A stretch of 31,516 nt of DNA from Ruminococcus sp. (GTDB lineage: Bacteria; Bacillota_A; Clostridia; Oscillospirales; Ruminococcaceae): assembly GCA_017418765.1 (NCBI GenBank), contig JAFOMV010000174.1, forward strand, positions 1-31,516, given 5' to 3'. Within the stretch, counting starts at the first letter, position 1. The number at the start of each line of letters is the position of its first letter. Of this stretch, positions 7,955-15,576 are shown in pieces. Below the pieces are notes generated by a model, which had not been told where the DNA came from, searched no databases, and worked only from the letters and a program-made list of their open reading frames with translations. Position numbers and translations under genes: made by a program.

Positions 7955-9158
7955 AGTGCTTGCACCTGCCGGTGACGAAGAACGCTTTAACGCAGCTATA
8001 AACTACGGAGCTGATGCGGTCTATTTAGGCCGCAAGCAGTTCGGTATGAGAGCATCGCCGCTTAATTTCGACTTTGAACAGCTCTGCAATGCGGTCCAGA
8101 AAGCTCACAAAAAAGGAGTAAAAGTATACCTTACCTGCAATACTCTGCCACGTAACAACGAGATACCGTTCTTTGAGCAGTTCGTCCGTGAGGCTGTGGA
8201 AGCCAATGTCGATGCAATGATAGTTGCTGATATCGGACTTCTCATGCTGATAAAGAAGTACGCTCCCGATATGGAGATACATATTTCAACTCAGACAGGT
8301 ATAGTCAATTACGTAACTGCCCGTGAGCTTTACAATATGGGCGCAAAGCGTGTAGTCCTTGCACGAGAGCTCTCACTTGATGAGATAGCGGAGATACGTG
8401 CTAAATGTCCTGATGATATGGACATTGAATGTTTTGTTCACGGCGCTATGTGTGTGTCTTTTTCAGGAAGATGTCTGCTTTCTCAATATCTTGTGAACCG
8501 TGATGCCAATCGTGGAGAATGTGCTCAGCCATGCAGATGGGGCTATCACCTCATGGAGGAAAAACGCCCCGGTGAATACTTCCCGATTTTTGAGGACGAA
8601 AAGGGGACATATATCCTCAACGCAAAAGATATGTGCATGATAGAACATATCGACAAGCTGGCTGAAGTGGGCGTTACAAGTCTGAAGATCGAAGGCAGAG
8701 CAAAGTCCGCTTACTATGTAGCAGTTGTAACAAATGCCTATCGAATGGCTGTTGATGAATACCGTAAAGACCCATATAACTTCAGACTTCCCGACTGGAT
8801 ACGTGATGAAGTTTATAAGGTCAGCCACAGGAAATACTCCAAGGGATTCTTCTTCGGTACCCCAGAGGAATCACAGTACTATGAAAACAGCGGCTACATC
8901 CGCAATTATGATGTTGTAGCAGTTGTTGAGGAATGTAAGGACGGTATCGTTTACTGTACGCAGAGAAACCGCTTCTTTGCAGGTGATACAGTTGAACTGC
9001 TTGCTCCGTCATGTAAGCCTGTGAAAATGGTGCTTGAAACTCTCTACGATGAGAACGGTGAACAGATCGAAACTGCAAACCACGCTATGATGAATTTTTC
9101 ATTCAAGTGTGATAAGGAATTCCCAAGCGGCACTGTTATACGAAAAGAAACTGATTAA
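7938..9158 (+). CDS. U32-family protein, likely tRNA hydroxylation (TrhP-like)
   Basis: 406-aa member of peptidase family U32. The N-terminus VLAPAGDEERFNAAINYG and the FVHGAMCVSFSGRC-type core are family hallmarks. Cysteines C172, C179, C195 and C199 in this core are candidate iron-sulfur ligands. Characterised relatives (E. coli YegQ/TrhP, B. subtilis YrrN and YrrO) take part in prephenate-dependent 5-hydroxyuridine formation at tRNA wobble position 34; RlhA hydroxylates 23S rRNA. Collagenase activity, the origin of the family name, is not needed to explain it. It starts inside the end of mltG and is followed by a terminator, so it is last in the operon. The position after mltG, as in Bacillus, favours a YrrO/TrhP2-like role, but a single U32 gene is present here. 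Confidence 0.88.
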   Translation: MLTYLEVLAPAGDEERFNAAINYGADAVYLGRKQFGMRASPLNFDFEQLCNAVQKAHKKGVKVYLTCNTLPRNNEIPFFEQFVREAVEANVDAMIVADIGLLMLIKKYAPDMEIHISTQTGIVNYVTARELYNMGAKRVVLARELSLDEIAEIRAKCPDDMDIECFVHGAMCVSFSGRCLLSQYLVNRDANRGECAQPCRWGYHLMEEKRPGEYFPIFEDEKGTYILNAKDMCMIEHIDKLAEVGVTSLKIEGRAKSAYYVAVVTNAYRMAVDEYRKDPYNFRLPDWIRDEVYKVSHRKYSKGFFFGTPEESQYYENSGYIRNYDVVAVVEECKDGIVYCTQRNRFFAGDTVELLAPSCKPVKMVLETLYDENGEQIETANHAMMNFSFKCDKEFPSGTVIRKETD

Positions 9159-9159
9159 T

Positions 9160-9192
9160 ACAAAAGCCATAGTTTGATACTATGGCTTTTGT
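9160..9192 (+). terminator. Terminator of the thyX-U32 operon
   Basis: ACAAAAGCCATAGT (9160-9173) pairs perfectly with ACTATGGCTTTTGT (9179-9192) around a 5-base loop. The T-run is part of the right arm. It starts right after the U32 stop codon. Confidence 0.85.
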
Positions 9193-9204
9193 TATAAATG
9201 AAAT

Positions 9205-9230
9205 GACCGCAGAGGCACATTCCTGCGGTC
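9205..9230 (-). terminator. Probable terminator of the aquaporin gene
   Basis: GACCGCAG (9205-9212) and CTGCGGTC (9223-9230) form an 8-bp stem. On the minus strand it follows the aquaporin stop by 12 bases and is followed by a T-rich stretch (ATTTCATTTAT). Confidence 0.6.
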
Positions 9231-9241
9231 TTTCCATAAAA

Positions 9242-9994
9242 TTACTTTTTCTTTGCTTTGTTCTGTGCAGGAGCCTTTGCAACTACAGGCTTTTCAGCCA
9301 CTACGGATTCTTCCATCCACTTGTAAACGAATGCTGCAATTGCAGCACCGATGAATGGTCCGACGATGAATACCCAAAGGTCAGATACTGCTGAACCGCC
9401 TGCAAAAATTGCAGGGCCGAGGCTTCTTGCAGGATTTACGGATGTGCCTGTAAGGCCGATTCCGAAAATGTGTACAAGAGTAAGTGTAAGACCGATGATG
9501 AGTCCGCCGAATGAACCGTGCTTTGCCTTCTTGGATGTAACACCGAGAATTGTCATAACGAAGATACAAGTGAGAAGGATCTCCACAAGAAGTCCTGCGC
9601 CGGCACTTCCGCTGACGCCTGCAAGTCCGTTTGAACCGAGACCACCTGTCTTATCCTCGATATTTCCGAGATCAAAGATAAGCTTTAACATTCCTGCACC
9701 TGCAAATGCGCCGATACACTGAGAGATAACATAACCAATAAAATCGGTGAATGTCATTCCTCCGCTGATAAGAACGCCGAGAGAAACAGCAGGATTGATG
9801 TGGCAGCCTGAGATGTTTCCGATACAGTAAGCCATGCCAACGATCACGAGACCGAAAGCGAGAGCTGTGAGGATGTAACCTCCGCCGTTTACTGCATCAC
9901 ATCCGACAAGCATTGCTGTGCCGCAGCCGAGAAGAACGAGTACAAATGTACCAATACACTCAGCTACATACTTTTTAATGGTGAGTGGTGTCAT
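9242..9994 (-). CDS. aqpZ: Aquaporin Z-like water channel
   Basis: MIP-family channel of 250 aa with six predicted membrane helices and two re-entrant loops. Both NPA boxes are intact: GCHINPAVSLG in the first half and TSVNPARSLGP in the second. The Arg after the second NPA forms the selectivity filter. The His in LTLVHIFGIG sits where E. coli AqpZ has its filter histidine, pointing to water rather than glycerol passage. A lysine-rich cytoplasmic tail ends the protein. AAGGAGG lies before the ATG at 9994, and a strong promoter is seen upstream. It is monocistronic. GlpF-type function is less likely given the His. Confidence 0.93.
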   Translation of the reverse strand: MTPLTIKKYVAECIGTFVLVLLGCGTAMLVGCDAVNGGGYILTALAFGLVIVGMAYCIGNISGCHINPAVSLGVLISGGMTFTDFIGYVISQCIGAFAGAGMLKLIFDLGNIEDKTGGLGSNGLAGVSGSAGAGLLVEILLTCIFVMTILGVTSKKAKHGSFGGLIIGLTLTLVHIFGIGLTGTSVNPARSLGPAIFAGGSAVSDLWVFIVGPFIGAAIAAFVYKWMEESVVAEKPVVAKAPAQNKAKKK

Positions 9995-10039
9995 AAATAC
10001 GCCTCCTTATGTAATTTTTTCGATCTAACGACCAATTTT

Positions 10040-10068
10040 ATTATAACATTTTTTCTAAGATTAGTCAA
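10040..10068 (-). promoter_or_regulatory. Promoter of the aquaporin gene
   Basis: Minus strand TTGACT (10068-10063), 17 bp spacer, TATAAT (10045-10040). It is close to the full sigma-A consensus and 46 bases upstream of the start codon. Confidence 0.85.
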
Positions 10069-10110
10069 TGTGTTCAAGAAAATTTTATATTTTATTTATA
10101 GTTTGTATTA

Positions 10111-10548
10111 TCATTTTTCCATGAGTATATGTTTTGCTATTGCGTATTTTTCCAATCGTTTCCTGAGTCTTGATGATTCCTCGGCTATAAGGGCAGAACG
10201 TTCAGGGTCGCTGTTATGTTCAAGGTCAGCAAGTTTGACAGCTCTTGCTACAGGATCTTTTTTGATCGCTCTGATGTAGTCGTAATATTCCGTATTTTTG
10301 TCATGCGTAAGGAGAACTACAGCATTTACGATTTCTTCGGGAAATAGAGCATACAGCTGATCTGCGGTGATATCTGTATCTTCAAGAACGTCATGCAGCA
10401 AAGCAGCACAAGTTTCGTATTCTGTCATCATCTGTTCTGCTAAGTGATAAGGGTGAAAAATATATGGGACACCGCATTTATCGGTCTGACCCATATGAGC
10501 ATTATAGGCAGTTTTCATTGCTTTGACTGTAAGTTCAGTATATATCAT
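10111..10548 (-). CDS. Single-domain HD hydrolase, SpoT/MESH1-like
   Basis: 145-aa protein containing only an HD metal-dependent phosphohydrolase domain of the RelA/SpoT type. Motifs in order are YIFHPYHLAE, the HD pair in AALLHDVLEDT, and VKLADLEHN. These match the metal ligands and substrate-binding residues of ppGpp hydrolases such as the SpoT N-domain and small alarmone hydrolases. No synthetase, TGS or ACT domain follows, so it is a free-standing small hydrolase candidate. The start at 10548 is chosen because AAAGGAG lies 8 bases upstream. It has its own promoter in the 70 bases after sigK. Activity on (p)ppGpp is inferred from the domain; other HD substrates are possible. Confidence 0.82.
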   Translation of the reverse strand: MIYTELTVKAMKTAYNAHMGQTDKCGVPYIFHPYHLAEQMMTEYETCAALLHDVLEDTDITADQLYALFPEEIVNAVVLLTHDKNTEYYDYIRAIKKDPVARAVKLADLEHNSDPERSALIAEESSRLRKRLEKYAIAKHILMEK

Positions 10549-10567
10549 GATATCACTCCTTTGATAT

Positions 10568-10596
10568 ATTATAGCACGATTTGAGCGATAAGACAA
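10568..10596 (-). promoter_or_regulatory. Promoter of the HD hydrolase gene
   Basis: Minus strand TTGTCT (10596-10591), 17 bp spacer, TATAAT (10573-10568), located between the sigK stop and the HD gene start. Confidence 0.75.
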
Positions 10597-10618
10597 GAAC
10601 TCACTTATCAGTTTTGAT

Positions 10619-11302
10619 TCAGAAAGGTTTTGAGTCGTATTCTCTTTTCAGTTTCTCAACAGCTTTCTTTTCTATTCTTGATACATATGAACGGGATATT
10701 CCCATTTTTTTTGCTGTTTCATTCTGAGTATGGGATTCAGTACCGTACAGACCGTATCTGTATATCAGGATCTCCATTTCTCTCTTATCGAGGCAATTTC
10801 CGAGGAATGAATAAAGCTGCTTTGAACGTATCAGAAGATCGACTTGTTCATTTATATCTCTGCCGTCATCAAGAAGGTCCATTATAGTAAGTGTGTTTCC
10901 GTCCTTATCAACTTCAACGGGTTCGTTCATATGTATATCAGAAGCAGAACGTTTTGCTGCACGAAAATGCATTAGAATTTCATTTTCTATACATCTGCTG
11001 GCATAAGTAGCAAATTTGGAACCTTTTTTGTAATCAAATGTTGAGACTGCTTTTATAAGTCCGATAGTACCTATAGATATAAGTTCATCCTGTTCGTCGA
11101 AGTTTGAAGCATACTTTTTAACGATATGAGCAACAAGCCTGAGGTTGTGCTCGATAAGTTTTTTTCTTGCCTCATTGCTTCCGTCAGACATTTGTTCAAA
11201 ACATTCCATTTCCTCTTTTTTAGAAAGAGGCTTAGGGAATATCGTTGAATTATCAACGTGCAGGGCAAAAAAGAAAAGGTTTCTCAGTATCTGTAATAAC
11301 AT
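10619..11302 (-). CDS. sigK: Sporulation sigma factor SigK
   Basis: Sigma-70 family factor of 227 aa resembling sigma-K, the late mother-cell factor. The first 20 residues (MLLQILRNLFFFALHVDNST) are hydrophobic like the pro-sequence that keeps pro-sigma-K membrane-bound. Region 2 follows with PLSKKEE, then LIEHNLRLVAHIVKKY, DELISIGTIGLIKAVSTF and YASRCIENEILMHFRAAKR. Region 4 ends with the helix-turn-helix KMGISRSYVSRIEKKAVEKL. The reading frame is continuous, with no skin-type interruption. The ATG at 11302 is preferred over a GTG at 11311 because AGGAG ends about 8 bases before it. A CATATAAC element upstream recalls sigma-E/K -10 sites, but this is weak. Confidence 0.92.
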   Translation of the reverse strand: MLLQILRNLFFFALHVDNSTIFPKPLSKKEEMECFEQMSDGSNEARKKLIEHNLRLVAHIVKKYASNFDEQDELISIGTIGLIKAVSTFDYKKGSKFATYASRCIENEILMHFRAAKRSASDIHMNEPVEVDKDGNTLTIMDLLDDGRDINEQVDLLIRSKQLYSFLGNCLDKREMEILIYRYGLYGTESHTQNETAKKMGISRSYVSRIEKKAVEKLKREYDSKPF

Positions 11303-11405
11303 TATCCGCACTCCTTTTTCAGATGATAATTATATAATATGCTGTCGAAAAATGTTATATGACGGGATATATATTTAGATAAAAGAAAAAAACAAATGAA
11401 TCGTA

Positions 11406-11434
11406 TTGACGTAATGAAATAAATATTATATAAT
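11406..11434 (+). promoter_or_regulatory. Promoter of the rpe-rnf-like operon
   Basis: TTGACG (11406-11411), 17 bp spacer, TATAAT (11429-11434). It is followed by GGAG (11462-11465) before the rpe start at 11477. Confidence 0.85.
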
Positions 11435-11476
11435 TATAGTATATAAAAATTTGACACGTTTGGAGAAAGTGATAAA

Positions 11477-12130
11477 ATGAATTATTCTGTATCAGCTTCT
11501 GTTCTCAGTGCAGATATGCTCAACCTTGAAAAAGAGATCAGGAAGATGGAAACAAGCGGTATAGATATGCTGCATTTCGATGTTATGGACGGCGTATTCG
11601 TAAATAATATTACATATGGTCTTTCCATTCTTGATGCTGTCAACAAGTGTACAGATATGCCCCTGGATGTTCATCTTATGATCATTGATCCGCTCAGATA
11701 TGCAGAAAGATTCGCCAATTCCGGTGCGGATATCATCACATTTCATATTGAAAGTCAGAGCGATACTCTTGAAACCATTAATGCGATCAAAAAAGCGGGA
11801 GCTAAGGTATCACTCTCAGTAAAGCCGGGCACACCCGTTGAGAAACTATACCCATATCTGCCTTATCTTGATATGGTCCTTATCATGACTGTTGAGCCTG
11901 GGTTCGGAGGTCAGAGCTTTATCCCGGAAACTCTTGATAAAGTAAGAAAGATACGTGAAAAGATTACCGAACTCGGACTTGATACAGATGTAGAGGTCGA
12001 TGGAGGGATAAATGCTGAAACTGCTGATCATGTCATAGAAGCTGGAGCAAACGTACTGGTATCGGGCAGCTATCTTTTCAATGCTCCTGATATGGCTCAG
12101 GCAGCAAGCCTCATCAAGAAAGGAAATTGA
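11477..12130 (+). CDS. rpe: Ribulose-phosphate 3-epimerase
   Basis: TIM-barrel enzyme of the pentose phosphate pathway that interconverts ribulose 5-phosphate and xylulose 5-phosphate. Family landmarks are SASVLSADMLNLEKEI at the N-terminus, the metal-binding DVMDGVFV, DVHLM, and the phosphate-binding VDGGI and GANVLVSGSYLF near the C-terminus. Length (217 aa) is standard. It has a consensus promoter upstream and is first in an operon with three Rnf-like membrane genes; its stop overlaps an alternative TTG start of the next gene. No functional link between rpe and the membrane genes is obvious. Confidence 0.96.
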   Translation: MNYSVSASVLSADMLNLEKEIRKMETSGIDMLHFDVMDGVFVNNITYGLSILDAVNKCTDMPLDVHLMIIDPLRYAERFANSGADIITFHIESQSDTLETINAIKKAGAKVSLSVKPGTPVEKLYPYLPYLDMVLIMTVEPGFGGQSFIPETLDKVRKIREKITELGLDTDVEVDGGINAETADHVIEAGANVLVSGSYLFNAPDMAQAASLIKKGN

Positions 12131-12135
12131 TCCTT

Positions 12136-13080
12136 ATGGCTCAGAGAACAGAACGTTATATATGGCTGGATAAAATGATAACTCTGGCTACACTTTCACT
12201 TATGGCATTTTTCTACTATGGCACTCATTTTCTTGCATCAGCTGTACTATCAGTCGTTACTGCTCTTGCAGCCGAATTCATATCATTGAGACTGCTTCAC
12301 AAAAAGCTGACTCCTGATGACCTTTCATGCACATCGGATGCATTGATAATAGCGCTTATGATGCCTGCTTCTATAGACTATACTATATTAGGTCTGGCTG
12401 TCATATTCGGGATCGTGATAGCCAAAAACGTTTTTGGCGGCAGAGAGAATATGATATTCTCACCTGCGGCAGCTTCATACATTTTTGTGCTCACTTCATG
12501 GGGGAGGGAACTGCTTACCTATCCAGAACCGCATGTCCATACAAGTATAACCGGTAAGGCTGAGACACTTGTGAATTCTGCATCTCATGTTTTCAATATG
12601 ACAGGCAAGATGGACTATACTGATTTTGAGATACTAATGGGAAACTTCAGCGGTCCGTGCGGCGCAGTAAGTATCCTTCTTCTTGCTATAGCGGCAGTGA
12701 TGCTGTGCTTGAGAAAGGATATATCAGCAGGTGCACTTGTCGGTACTCTTTTCGGTACATCAATGTTTGCATTTGTAACGCCTATGATATCGAACAGAGC
12801 AGATTCAGTAAAGTATTCACTCGTTACTAATATGGTGCTTTTTGCTGCGATATATATAATATCAGATATCAGGACAGCACCGAAAAAATGGTATTTCGCT
12901 TTCTTTTACGGCCTTTTCATAGGTATATTTGCTTATATCGTCGTTCTTACGACCGGTAAGGAAAATGCGGTAGTTATCATATCTGTTGTGTTTACTCCTG
13001 CTGCACTCGGACTGCGTATGCTCGAAAGAAAAATAGAGCGTGCTGAAAGCGAGCAGTTATCATCTGAGAAGGAGGCCTAA
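12136..13080 (+). CDS. RnfD/NqrB-like membrane protein (divergent)
   Basis: 314-aa polytopic membrane protein with the RnfD/NqrB fold. Recognisable landmarks are SDALIIALMMPAS and VIAKNVFGGRENMIFSPAAA, matching the paired helices of RnfD, and YIISDIRTAP, matching the conserved (A/S)TDxxTSP loop. The loop that normally carries the covalent FMN motif ([ST]xAT) has no intact copy; the nearest string is TGKAET. The GETSAL landmark of typical RnfD reads CGAVSI. The ATG at 12136 is chosen because AAAGGA (12119-12124) is about 11 bases upstream; a TTG at 12127 is too close. Genes of E and A type follow directly, but no rnfB, rnfC or rnfG is adjacent. A role in ion or electron transport is inferred only from ancestry. 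Confidence 0.82.
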   Translation: MAQRTERYIWLDKMITLATLSLMAFFYYGTHFLASAVLSVVTALAAEFISLRLLHKKLTPDDLSCTSDALIIALMMPASIDYTILGLAVIFGIVIAKNVFGGRENMIFSPAAASYIFVLTSWGRELLTYPEPHVHTSITGKAETLVNSASHVFNMTGKMDYTDFEILMGNFSGPCGAVSILLLAIAAVMLCLRKDISAGALVGTLFGTSMFAFVTPMISNRADSVKYSLVTNMVLFAAIYIISDIRTAPKKWYFAFFYGLFIGIFAYIVVLTTGKENAVVIISVVFTPAALGLRMLERKIERAESEQLSSEKEA

Positions 13081-13082
13081 GT

Positions 13083-13697
13083 ATGATCAGAAGAAAAAGA
13101 ACGATATTCAGCGGTTTGCTTGAAGATAATATGATCCTATCATCGCTTATGCTCATATCTCCTGTTATAATATGCGGTGATACAGTGAAAAATGCGCTTT
13201 CGCTCATATATGCTTTCAATACTATAACCTTTACCTCGCTGATACTCGGTTCATTTATCCCGAGAAAGCTTCCTTATACCATAAGGATCATTATTTACGC
13301 TTTGATATCTTCGCTGGTATATATCCCTGTCAGATGGTTTGCAGTAGAATTTTATCCTGATTCGATACAGCGTATCGGCATATACTATCCGCTGATAGCA
13401 GTTAATTCGCTTATAATCCTGCAAAGCGAAGCTATATTCTATCGCATGAAAAAAGGAAGGATGATTCTTTCTCTGATATTCTATATTATCGGTTTTGATC
13501 TTGTCATGCTTATAACAGGAGTTATTCGTGAGTTTTTTGCATATGGCACCTTCTTCAGCAGAGTAGCAGATATCGACACTACTATAAAAGGTCTTGGATG
13601 CCCCTTTGGCGGCTTCATATTCCTCGGACTGATGTGCGGAATTTACCGCTGGATAAGATCGGCGGTATCATCAGCAGGTGAAAGTGAGGATGACTGA
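13083..13697 (+). CDS. RnfE/NqrD-like membrane protein lacking cluster cysteines
   Basis: 204-aa membrane protein with about six helices, related to RnfE/NqrD. The order of landmarks fits: a short basic N-terminus, a first helix around SSLMLISPVII, YYPLIAVNSLII in the middle, REFFAYGTFF, and a final helix after GGFIFLGL. In typical RnfE the first helix has LCP and the middle helix has VNC; these cysteines hold half of an intramembrane [2Fe-2S] cluster. Here both positions read serine (LISP and AVNS). It starts 2 bases after the RnfD-like gene behind AAGGAGG. Electron transfer by the known route therefore looks impaired; another membrane function is possible. Confidence 0.8.
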   Translation: MIRRKRTIFSGLLEDNMILSSLMLISPVIICGDTVKNALSLIYAFNTITFTSLILGSFIPRKLPYTIRIIIYALISSLVYIPVRWFAVEFYPDSIQRIGIYYPLIAVNSLIILQSEAIFYRMKKGRMILSLIFYIIGFDLVMLITGVIREFFAYGTFFSRVADIDTTIKGLGCPFGGFIFLGLMCGIYRWIRSAVSSAGESEDD

Positions 13698-13699
13698 AT

Positions 13700-14275
13700 A
13701 TGTTTATAATAAATGATCTGATCGCACTACTTGCTGCTAACCTGATATTTTCGCAGGCTTTGGGTACAAGTACTCTTTTTATAGCAGCAAGCGGAAGAAA
13801 AAATCTCATCAGAACAGCCTGCGTTATAACACTGTTTACAACGGTTGCTTCTGCTTTCACATACTTTGTGGATGAGTTTATGCCTGAAAGTATCCGTGTG
13901 TATGCAACACTTATCTGCTATACCTTTATAATAGGCGTACTGTATGCACTGTTCCTTATGATACTTTATTATTTCGGCAGAAAAAAATTCGATGAATACA
14001 AAAAGTACATACATATATCGGCTTTTAACTGTGCTGTAATGGGCACTCTTTTTACGATAAGTGAAAAAGCTGCGGAAGATCCTGAATTGATGGACACCGC
14101 ACATTACTTTATGAAAGGACTTGAAGCAGGTTTTGGTTTTATAATTGCTTCACTGTTCCTTGCTGCTGCATATAAGAAACTTAATTCAGAAAAGGTCCCA
14201 TCCTCGTTCAGAGGTTATCCTGCAATGTTAATATATCTCGGGATAATCTCAATGGCGATATACGCACTAAAGTAA
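13700..14275 (+). CDS. RnfA/NqrE-like membrane protein, partly lacking cluster cysteines
   Basis: 191-aa membrane protein related to RnfA/NqrE. Landmarks are the first helix LLAANLIFSQALGTS, the central ISAFNCAVMGTLF, LEAGFGFIIASLFLAA, and the C-terminal FRGYPAMLIYLGIISM, which matches FKGLPIxLI in RnfA. Of the two cysteines that hold the other half of the intramembrane [2Fe-2S] cluster, the one in NC is kept, while the first (usually LGICP) is replaced by LGTST. It follows the RnfE-like gene after 2 bases. RnfA and RnfE are homologous with inverted topology and normally pair in the membrane, so these two probably form a heterodimer together with the RnfD-like protein. Confidence 0.8.
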   Translation: MFIINDLIALLAANLIFSQALGTSTLFIAASGRKNLIRTACVITLFTTVASAFTYFVDEFMPESIRVYATLICYTFIIGVLYALFLMILYYFGRKKFDEYKKYIHISAFNCAVMGTLFTISEKAAEDPELMDTAHYFMKGLEAGFGFIIASLFLAAAYKKLNSEKVPSSFRGYPAMLIYLGIISMAIYALK

Positions 14276-14298
14276 TCTAATAGCATAGGAGAGATATA

Positions 14299-15510
14299 AT
14301 GAGATTCAAGAACAAAGGAAGGAAGATATACAAAACAAAAGAAAAGAATTATTACGGTAAAAGTCCCGTCGGAAAGGCTTTTTCGGTTGTGCTGACCGTT
14401 CTCCTTCTCGGAGGAATAGGCTTTATCGGTTACAGTGTAGCCGAGCCGATCATAAACTATTCAAAAAAAGCAGGAGACAGCGAACTGCCGCAGCCCGCAA
14501 CTGTACCTACTGAAGCTGCCGCAGATGATATCGGTGATGCGATAGGATCAGAGACAGCGGATACTGTTGAGACAAATAAAAACGAGACTGAATCACTGGC
14601 TGGATATTCACTGACAGTCAATGATCTTGTCAATCGTGACTTTCTTGCTTCTGCACTTAAAAGGATACCTGAAGAACAAGGGATAGAATATGTGGAAGTG
14701 CCTCTGAAAGCGGCAGGCGGAAAAATATACTATGCAAGCAATATCCGGACTGCACAGCAGTCTGGAGCTGTGCAGGGACAAATGCCTCTTGGTGAGATCG
14801 TTTCTGTTATCGTACAGGAAGGATACAAACCTATTGCACATATAAGCACATTCAATGATAATATTACCCCTGCTACATTTCCTGAGATGGGTTATCTTAC
14901 GCTTGATGACTGGTCACAGTGGATAGATGATGACTATGAGGACGGCGGAAAGCCCTGGACTTCACCCTTTTCTCCGTCAGCAGTCGATTATAATATCAGT
15001 GTTATCGATGAGGTATCGGGCTCAGGTTTCAGCAAGGTCATATGCAGCGATTTTACATTTCCGGAATTTCGTGATTCTGACATCGAATATCTTGGTGAGA
15101 GCGTGGTCTCAGATGATCGTTATAAGGCTATGACATCCGCTGCCAATACCATATATGAACATATTACCAATAAAGGCTCAACGATGCTGCTCGAGGTATC
15201 GGCAGCAGACATACTGCGTGGCAGCAGTGATATACTTCAGCCGCTGCTGCTTAAAGTGAATACTCTCGTTGTTGATATCGATCTTGACGAGATAAGGTAC
15301 GGAGTTTTTACAGGCGATACAGTTTATGATTTCAGCGGAAGTGCCGCCGAGAATACAGATAAAATGCTCGATCTTATCGAGGAGGAGATAAGCAGTTTCA
15401 AGACTGTGGTCAAAATAAGAGGCAATAATTTTAACCCGTCAGATATTGTAAAAGCTGCCGAAGCAGTAAAGGAGCATGGGATAAACTCATGCATCATAGG
15501 TTCAGTTTAA
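14299..15510 (+). CDS. Membrane-anchored DUF4015-like (putative glycosyl hydrolase fold) protein
   Basis: 403-aa protein with a basic cytoplasmic N-terminus, one membrane helix at about residues 28-50, an acidic linker rich in Glu, Asp, Ala and Thr to about 100, and an extracytoplasmic domain. The domain resembles DUF4015 (PF13200), a TIM-barrel glycoside-hydrolase-like family: an IAHISTFND strand early, PWTSPFSPSAVDYNISVI in the position of the usual W-x-(D/S)P-x-S-x-x-V-x-DYN motif, and FSKVICSDFTFPEF where relatives have a Y-I-R-F-P-like strand. The family is found in sporulating and Gram-positive bacteria, with substrates mostly unproven. It lies 23 bases after the RnfA-like gene behind TAGGAGAG and is last in that operon. 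Confidence 0.7.
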   Translation: MRFKNKGRKIYKTKEKNYYGKSPVGKAFSVVLTVLLLGGIGFIGYSVAEPIINYSKKAGDSELPQPATVPTEAAADDIGDAIGSETADTVETNKNETESLAGYSLTVNDLVNRDFLASALKRIPEEQGIEYVEVPLKAAGGKIYYASNIRTAQQSGAVQGQMPLGEIVSVIVQEGYKPIAHISTFNDNITPATFPEMGYLTLDDWSQWIDDDYEDGGKPWTSPFSPSAVDYNISVIDEVSGSGFSKVICSDFTFPEFRDSDIEYLGESVVSDDRYKAMTSAANTIYEHITNKGSTMLLEVSAADILRGSSDILQPLLLKVNTLVVDIDLDEIRYGVFTGDTVYDFSGSAAENTDKMLDLIEEEISSFKTVVKIRGNNFNPSDIVKAAEAVKEHGINSCIIGSV

Positions 15511-15517
15511 GGTGAGG

Positions 15518-15536
15518 CGCACATCCGGTGTGTGCG
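15518..15536 (+). terminator. Weak hairpin between the rnf-like operon and hprK
   Basis: CGCACA (15518-15523) pairs with TGTGCG (15531-15536) around a 7-base loop, followed by only three T. It may slow or partly terminate transcription after the DUF4015-like gene. No promoter for hprK is visible downstream of it, so readthrough is likely. Confidence 0.35.
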
Positions 15537-15576
15537 TTTCCCGATACCGATAATATCGGAGATAGGAGGATCAATT

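Noticed and set aside
15547..15559. Short palindrome CCGATAATATCGG just before the hprK ribosome binding site
   Set aside because: It could be an operator, but there is no second copy and no promoter next to it, so no role can be supported.
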